Origin: Oceanicella sp. SM1341
GTDB lineage: Bacteria; Pseudomonadota; Alphaproteobacteria; Rhodobacterales; Rhodobacteraceae
NCBI RefSeq assembly: GCF_003448965.1
Contig: NZ_QRGC01000009.1
Coordinates: 117,490 to 181,489 of the forward strand
Reading direction: 5' to 3'
Length of the DNA: 64,000 nucleotides
Positions 59,537 to 64,000 of this stretch are shown piece after piece. The position numbers were made by a program, and so were the translations under genes. Under the pieces are notes generated by a model. That model did not search any database, was not told where the DNA came from, and saw only the letters and a program-made list of their open reading frames with translations. How positions within the stretch are numbered: the first letter of the stretch is position 1; each line of letters opens with the position of its first letter.

Positions 59537-60883
59537 TCAGAGGCCCGAGATGCCGTCGTTGATCTGCTCGACGGCGGTGTCCACGTCGATCTCGCCGTCG
59601 ATGTAGCGGCGGGTGACCTGGTTGATGACGCCCGAGTTGATGATCTTCGAGGCGGTGGCGAGCTCACCCTCCTCGACACCCCAGCGCTTGGCGGTGTCCA
59701 GGCCGTCGACCAGCTCGTCGATCACCTCCTGGGGGTAGAGCTCGCCCAGCGGCGCGCGGCGGTCGACGCCCACGGGCAGCTTCGACCACTCCTCGACGAA
59801 CTTCTCCGGCTCGTCCTCGGTGCCGCGACGCACCGGGAACTGGCCCTCCGGGCCCACGGAGAGGGTCTGGGCATAGCCCTCGGACATCGCGTATTCGATG
59901 AACTCCTGCGCCACGTCGGAATTCGCCGAGGTGGAGACGACGAAGTACTTCAGCTCCGCCCAGGTGGCGCCGTCGGGGTTGGACGGGCCGGAGAGCGTGG
60001 TCACGATGCCGGTCTTGTCGGCCAGCTCGCGGGAGGTGGGGTCGTCGTTGATGGTGGGGGGCGCGCTGTCACGCAGGCCGGCCAGCTCGTCGAGGATGTA
60101 GGGCGACCACAGGATCATCGCCGCCTTGCCGGCGAAGTAGAGCTCGCGCGACTGCATCCAGTAGAGATCGCCCGCCGGCGAGGCATCGGCGAGCACCTTG
60201 TAGAACTCGAGCCCCTCCTTGAGCTTCTCGGGGTCGAAGCCCACCGAGCCGTCTTCCCTGATCGGCGTCGCGCCATTGGCGAGCAGCACGTGCTCCAGCG
60301 CCTGGTTCATCGAGTTCTCGTCGATCTTGGTGGCGGCGACGAAACCGTACATCTCGGGCGGGTTGTTGAGCGCCTCGATCGCCGCCTCGATGTTGGCGTA
60401 GCTGTTGGGCGCCTCCAGGCCGTTCTCCTCGAACAGGTCCTTGCGGTAGACGATCATCTGCGTCCAGCCGTCAACCGGCACGGCGGCATAGTCGCCGTCC
60501 ACGTCGGTGGTGGCGAGGGCGCCGGGGGCGAAGGTGTCGGCGCCCAGGTCCTCGACGATCTCGGTATCGGCGTCGATGTCCAGGATGCCGGCCTCGGCCC
60601 AGGGCTGCACGTATTGCAGGGTGGTGTAGATCACGTCCGGCAGGTCGTTGGCGGCGAAGGCGGCGGTGGCGCGCTTGCCCAGGTCGCTCTCGGTGACGGG
60701 GATGATCTCGACGGTGTTGCCGGTGGCCTCGGCGTAGGCGTCCACGAGGGCCTGCTGCTTGGCGAGGCGCTCGGGCTGCTCTTCGGTGGTCCAGAACCGG
60801 ATCTGGTCAGCCAGCGCCGCGTTGCTCGTCAGCGCGCAGGCGGCGACGAACAGGGGCAGGCGAATTGGGCGGAACAAGGTCAT
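59537..60883 (-). CDS. ABC transporter substrate-binding protein (family 1, carbohydrate)
   Basis: 448-aa periplasmic binding protein. The signal peptide ends near ALA (residue about 25) before DQIRFWTTEEQ. Body features of family 1 sugar binders: LPDVIYTTLQYVQPWAEAGIL, VPVDGWTQMIVYRKDLFEENG. It begins the transporter genes 34 bp after the LacI stop. A glucoside such as glucosylglycerol, glucosylglycerate or sucrose is likely, judging from the linked GH13 phosphorylase (inference). Confidence 0.93.
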   Translation of the reverse strand: MTLFRPIRLPLFVAACALTSNAALADQIRFWTTEEQPERLAKQQALVDAYAEATGNTVEIIPVTESDLGKRATAAFAANDLPDVIYTTLQYVQPWAEAGILDIDADTEIVEDLGADTFAPGALATTDVDGDYAAVPVDGWTQMIVYRKDLFEENGLEAPNSYANIEAAIEALNNPPEMYGFVAATKIDENSMNQALEHVLLANGATPIREDGSVGFDPEKLKEGLEFYKVLADASPAGDLYWMQSRELYFAGKAAMILWSPYILDELAGLRDSAPPTINDDPTSRELADKTGIVTTLSGPSNPDGATWAELKYFVVSTSANSDVAQEFIEYAMSEGYAQTLSVGPEGQFPVRRGTEDEPEKFVEEWSKLPVGVDRRAPLGELYPQEVIDELVDGLDTAKRWGVEEGELATASKIINSGVINQVTRRYIDGEIDVDTAVEQINDGISGL

Positions 60884-60917
60884 CTCTCTTCCTCTCCTGT
60901 GGTGTTTTGGTTCGAAT

Positions 60918-61967
60918 TCACGCGGCAGGACGCTTCAGCCGCTCGGCCAGGGCCTCGGGCGAAAGCACGGGCGCCCCGAGGGTGGCCCGCTCAACGAAAG
61001 TCGCCGGCCGCAGGCGCTGCAGCAGCGCGGCCGTGGTGCCCTGCAGGAGGGCGATCAGCATCTCGGCGGTCCAGGCGCCGGCGTTGCGGGCATCCTGCGA
61101 GAAGGTGCTGAGCGGAGGCTGGTGGAAGGCGGCGAACTGCACGTCGCCGTAGCCGATCACGCTCACCTCCTCGCCCGGGCGCAGGCCGGCATCGCGCAGC
61201 GCGTGCATCACGCCGAAGGCCAGCACGTCGAGCCCGCAGAGGATGGCGGTGGGCGGCTCGGGCAGGGCGAGCAGGCCGCGCGCGGCCTCCGCCCCGTCGG
61301 CCGAGTCGAGCCCGGCCTCGATCACCAGCGAGGTGTCGAGCCCCGCGGCCTGTGCCGCCTCCTCGAAGGCCTCGCGCTGCAGGCGGGCGAAGTTCACCTC
61401 CGTCGGCGCGCAGACGAAGCCGATGCGCCGGTGGCCGAGGGCCGTGGCGCGGCGCACCGCCTCGCGCATCGCCGGGCCGCAGTCGATGTCGAGCCAGGCG
61501 AAATCCTCCGGGCTGCGGGTGCGCCCGTAGCACACGAAGGGAAAGCGCGTGCGGTTGAGGAAGGCCACGCGGGGGTCGTCGGCCAGGGTGCGGGTGAGGA
61601 TCAGCCCGTCCACCTTGCGCCCGGCGATCAGCCGCTCGTAGGTGGGCTGCCAGTCCTGCCCGGAGGGCGAGCTTGCCACCAGCAGGTCGAGCCCGCGCTG
61701 CTCCAGCACCGCCGTGGCGCCGCGCAGGAACTGCACGAGGAACGGGCTGGAGATGTCCAGCTCGTCGCCCGGCAGCACGATGCCCACCGTGTCGAGCCGG
61801 CCGCGCTTGAGGTTCCGCGCCGCACTCGAGGCGGTGTAGCCCAGCGAGAGCGCGGTGCGGGTCACCCGCTCGCGGGTGTCCTCGGAAATGTCGGGATAGC
61901 CGTTGAGGGCCCGCGAGACGGTGCTCTTCGCGAGGTTCAGTTCACGGGCGATCTGGTCGATCGTCAC
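60918..61967 (-). CDS. LacI family transcriptional regulator
   Basis: About 349-aa repressor. The helix-turn-helix (TIDQIARELNLAKSTVSRAL) lies at the very N-terminus, followed by the hinge and a sugar-binding-protein-like domain (ILCGLDVLAFGVMHALRDAG). No ATG is suitably placed. GTG 61967 with GGAG five bases before is chosen; a second GAGGAGG site further up precedes an ATC codon. It is divergent from the GH13 gene and upstream of the ABC genes, so it likely represses both through the inverted repeat at 62083-62111. Confidence 0.92.
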   Translation of the reverse strand: MTIDQIARELNLAKSTVSRALNGYPDISEDTRERVTRTALSLGYTASSAARNLKRGRLDTVGIVLPGDELDISSPFLVQFLRGATAVLEQRGLDLLVASSPSGQDWQPTYERLIAGRKVDGLILTRTLADDPRVAFLNRTRFPFVCYGRTRSPEDFAWLDIDCGPAMREAVRRATALGHRRIGFVCAPTEVNFARLQREAFEEAAQAAGLDTSLVIEAGLDSADGAEAARGLLALPEPPTAILCGLDVLAFGVMHALRDAGLRPGEEVSVIGYGDVQFAAFHQPPLSTFSQDARNAGAWTAEMLIALLQGTTAALLQRLRPATFVERATLGAPVLSPEALAERLKRPAA

Positions 61968-62055
61968 GTTTCTCCGATGCGTCGCGATGGGAGCCTCCTC
62001 TTGGTGGTTTTCCCCGCGATCTGTGCCGCGGCCTCTTGATGGCGGGAACAATAGT

Positions 62056-62111
62056 TTGACAGTATGGGGCGTCAACGAAACTTTCCGAAACCGTATCCGG
62101 GAGTTTCGGAA
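62056..62111. promoter_or_regulatory. promoter element and LacI-type operator in divergent gap
   Basis: TTGACA (62056-62061) is a good -35 box for the plus strand; the -10 region (about 62079) is weak. TTCCGAAAC (62083-62091) and GTTTCGGAA (62103-62111) form a perfect 9-bp inverted repeat with an 11-bp spacer. Partial copies (GAAAC) adjoin. It lies between the LacI and GH13 genes, so LacI binding is the simplest reading. Confidence 0.65.
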
Positions 62112-62139
62112 CCTGACAGCGCAAGAGGAGAGAACGCCC

Positions 62140-63897
62140 GTGAATGCCCATGGCAGCGACACGCCCGACAGCACGAAAACCGGCGGGGAAACCCCGGTAA
62201 GACAGCGGCTTGAGGCCCTTCTGGCCACCATCTACCCGGCCGGCGAAACCGCCTGGCTGATGGGCGAGCTGGAGAGCCGGCTGAGCCGCGGCGACGGGCA
62301 GGCCGAGCGCCCGGTTCCGAAACCCATCGACGAGGCGGACGTGGTGCTGATCACCTACGGCGATTCGATCCTGGCCCCCGGCGCGGCCCCGCTCACCGCG
62401 CTGAAGACCTTCCTCGAGGGGCCGGCGGGCGGGCTGTTCAGCGCCGTGCACGTGCTGCCCTTCTACCCCTGGACCTCCGATGACGGCTTCTCCGTGACCG
62501 ATTACCGCGCGGTGGACGAGAAGCTCGGCACCTGGGCCGAGATCGCCGAGCTCGCCGAGCATCACGACCTGATGGCCGACGCGGTGGTGAACCACATCTC
62601 GGCCGAGAGCGCCTGGTTCGAGGCCTTCCGCGAGTGCCGCGAACCTTACGTGGAGTACTTCCTCACCCGTGACCCGGCGGAGGACCTCTCCGCCGTCACC
62701 CGCCCGCGCGCGACGCCGCTGCTCACCCCGGTGGAGACCGCGCAGGGCGTGAAGCATGTCTGGACCACCTTCAGCGCCGACCAGGTGGACCTCAACTACG
62801 CCAGCCCGAAGGTGTTCCTCGAGGTGGCGGACCTGATGCTGTTCTACGTCGAGCAGGGCGCGCGGCTGATCCGGCTCGACGCCATCGGCTTCATCTGGAA
62901 GGAGCCGGGCACCACCTGCATGCACCTGCCCCAGGCGCATGGCATCATCCAGGCCATCCGGATGATCCTCGACCATGTCACCCCCGGCACGATCCTGATC
63001 ACCGAGACCAACGTGCCGCATGCCGACAACATCTCCTATTTCGGCGACGGCACGAACGAGGCCCACATGGTCTACCAGTTCCCGCTGCCGCCGCTGGTGC
63101 TGCACGCCTTCCTCAACGGCGACGGCACCAAGCTGAAGAGCTGGCTCGCGGCGCTGGAGCCGGCGCCGGGCGACGCGACCTTCTTCAACTTCCTCTCCTC
63201 GCATGACGGCGTGGGCCTGCGCCCGGTGGAGGGGCTGCTGGAGAAGGCGGAGATCGACGCCATGGTGGCGCATGTGCGCGCGGTCGGCGGCCAGGTCTCG
63301 ATGCGCTCGACGCCCGCGGGCGAGAGCCCCTACGAGCTCAACACCACCTATCTCGACGGGCTCTCCCGCCCGGGCGACAGCGATGCGGTGATCGCGGCGC
63401 GGATGATGGCGGCGCAGAGCATCCTCGTGGCGCTGGCCGGGGTGCCGGCGATCTACGTGCACTCGCTGCTTGGCTCGCGCAACGATCTCGAGGGGCTGGC
63501 CCGCACCGGCCGGGCGCGCTCGATCAACCGCGCCAAGATCGACATGCCGGGGCTGGAGGCCGACCTCGCCCGGCCCGACAGCCTGCGCAGCCTGGTGCTG
63601 GAGGGCCACCGCGCGCTGCTCGCCAACCGCCGCGCCCTCTCCGCCTTCCACCCCAAGGCGGCGCAGCAGGTGCTGCCCGCCGCCCCGGGCGTCTTCGCGC
63701 TGCTGCGCGGCGAGGGGGCGGAGGCGGTCTGCGCGCTGGTGAACCTCACCGACGCTCCGCAGGAGGTCGAGGTGCCGCAGGCGGGCGCCCCCTTCACCGC
63801 GATGCTCGACCCCGTCGCCCCCGGCGCGCCGGAGCCGCTCACGGAGACGGTGCTCACCCTGCCGCCCTACGCGGTGCGCTGGCTCACCGCCGGCTGA
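62140..63897 (+). CDS. GH13_18-type alpha-glucoside phosphorylase (sucrose/glucosylglycerol/glucosylglycerate phosphorylase family)
   Basis: 585-aa alpha-amylase-superfamily enzyme. It starts at GTG 62140 with an AAGAGGAGAG site. Catalytic residues: nucleophile Asp247 (IRLDAIGF), acid/base Glu289 (LITETN) and Asp356 (SSHDGVG). The N-terminal pattern VLPFYPWTSDDGFSV is typical of the sucrose phosphorylase subfamily, which releases glucose 1-phosphate from glucosides. The acceptor (fructose, glycerol or glycerate) cannot be read directly. Linkage to a DhaK-type kinase would suit a three-carbon aglycone (inference). There is no signal peptide, so the substrate must be imported by the divergent ABC system. 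Confidence 0.9.
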   Translation: MNAHGSDTPDSTKTGGETPVRQRLEALLATIYPAGETAWLMGELESRLSRGDGQAERPVPKPIDEADVVLITYGDSILAPGAAPLTALKTFLEGPAGGLFSAVHVLPFYPWTSDDGFSVTDYRAVDEKLGTWAEIAELAEHHDLMADAVVNHISAESAWFEAFRECREPYVEYFLTRDPAEDLSAVTRPRATPLLTPVETAQGVKHVWTTFSADQVDLNYASPKVFLEVADLMLFYVEQGARLIRLDAIGFIWKEPGTTCMHLPQAHGIIQAIRMILDHVTPGTILITETNVPHADNISYFGDGTNEAHMVYQFPLPPLVLHAFLNGDGTKLKSWLAALEPAPGDATFFNFLSSHDGVGLRPVEGLLEKAEIDAMVAHVRAVGGQVSMRSTPAGESPYELNTTYLDGLSRPGDSDAVIAARMMAAQSILVALAGVPAIYVHSLLGSRNDLEGLARTGRARSINRAKIDMPGLEADLARPDSLRSLVLEGHRALLANRRALSAFHPKAAQQVLPAAPGVFALLRGEGAEAVCALVNLTDAPQEVEVPQAGAPFTAMLDPVAPGAPEPLTETVLTLPPYAVRWLTAG

Positions 63898-63903
63898 AGT
63901 CGC

Positions 63904-63930
63904 GCCGGCCGGTCGCCGCCTGCGGCCGGC
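63904..63930 (+). terminator. hairpin after GH13 gene
   Basis: GCCGGCCG (63904-63911) and CGGCCGGC (63923-63930) pair with an 11-base loop, 7 bp after the stop. There is no T-tract, so termination is only suggested. Confidence 0.35.
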
Positions 63931-64000
63931 CATGCGCCGCGGGGCCCGGGGGCTCCGGTCGATCCGCGCGGCCGCGCCCGGGCGCGGGTCGCGGCGGGGC

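Noticed and set aside
60905..60925. tRNA T-arm look-alike (GGTTCGAATTC)
   Set aside because: No acceptor, D or anticodon stems surround it; it lies in the gap between LacI and binding-protein genes.

Overview
This window is a very G+C-rich (third codon positions almost all G or C), densely packed stretch of an alphaproteobacterial chromosome. Gene content (TRAP and TctABC transporters, DUF1127, DUF3309 and entericidin small proteins, a PruR/DcpA-type pair, many FadR-type GntR and LysR regulators) suggests a Rhodobacterales-like organism. That placement is inference: no rRNA, tRNA or single-copy phylogenetic marker is visible. I saw no insertion sequence, phage gene, CRISPR array or replication origin.

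Layout. 1-8960: a tightly overlapping plus-strand operon with two PotB/PotC-type ABC permeases, two metal-dependent amidohydrolases, a GntR regulator and an ATP-dependent hydantoinase pair (HyuA/HyuB), followed by an aminotransferase (9211-10434). It looks like uptake and ring opening of an unknown N-heterocycle. 10505-11047: an orphan xanthine-dehydrogenase-type [2Fe-2S] subunit. 11441-18443: a four-carbon acid-sugar locus with a TRAP transporter and epimerase/dehydrogenase on the minus strand, and a divergent GntR regulator, OtnK kinase and OtnC decarboxylase. 18635-20740: a chemoreceptor with a CheR-tether-like C-terminus. 20761-23437: GntR, AEC transporter and LysR genes. 23591-32761: a TctCBA tripartite tricarboxylate-type transporter, a TetR regulator and five enzymes (two xylose-isomerase-like barrels, an enolase-superfamily protein, a Gfo/Idh/MocA dehydrogenase and a DUF993 aldolase-like protein) that together look like an uncharacterised sugar or acid-sugar pathway.

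32999-40971 is a signalling region. It holds a GAF-PAS-GGDEF-EAL gene interrupted by an in-frame TGA, small envelope proteins, a LysR/DUF1127 divergent pair, and a PruR-like periplasmic protein in operon with a DcpA-like GGDEF-EAL enzyme. Divergent to these is a QueD-like protein lacking the catalytic Cys. The last three resemble the pterin-controlled c-di-GMP system known from Agrobacterium, here with an extra pterin-family gene beside it.

41163-44537 matches the set SDR, acyl-CoA dehydrogenase, APH-type kinase and small DUF6285 protein, i.e. LvaD/C/A/B-like 4-hydroxyacyl-CoA catabolism. It is followed by a nitronate monooxygenase-like enzyme, a GntP permease and an NhaA antiporter with an N-terminal thioredoxin-like domain. 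49305-51828 is the methionine importer metN-metI-metQ, then an MFS exporter (52660-53859). 53866-63897 is a glucoside locus: a dihydroxyacetone kinase, a complete CUT1-type ABC importer with an unusual DUF11-like insertion in one permease, a LacI repressor, and a divergent GH13_18-type glucoside phosphorylase.

Four intergenic gaps carry short G+C-rich tandem arrays with unrelated units (about 30, 28, 23 and 32 bp). The 32-bp array keeps hairpin stems while its loops vary.
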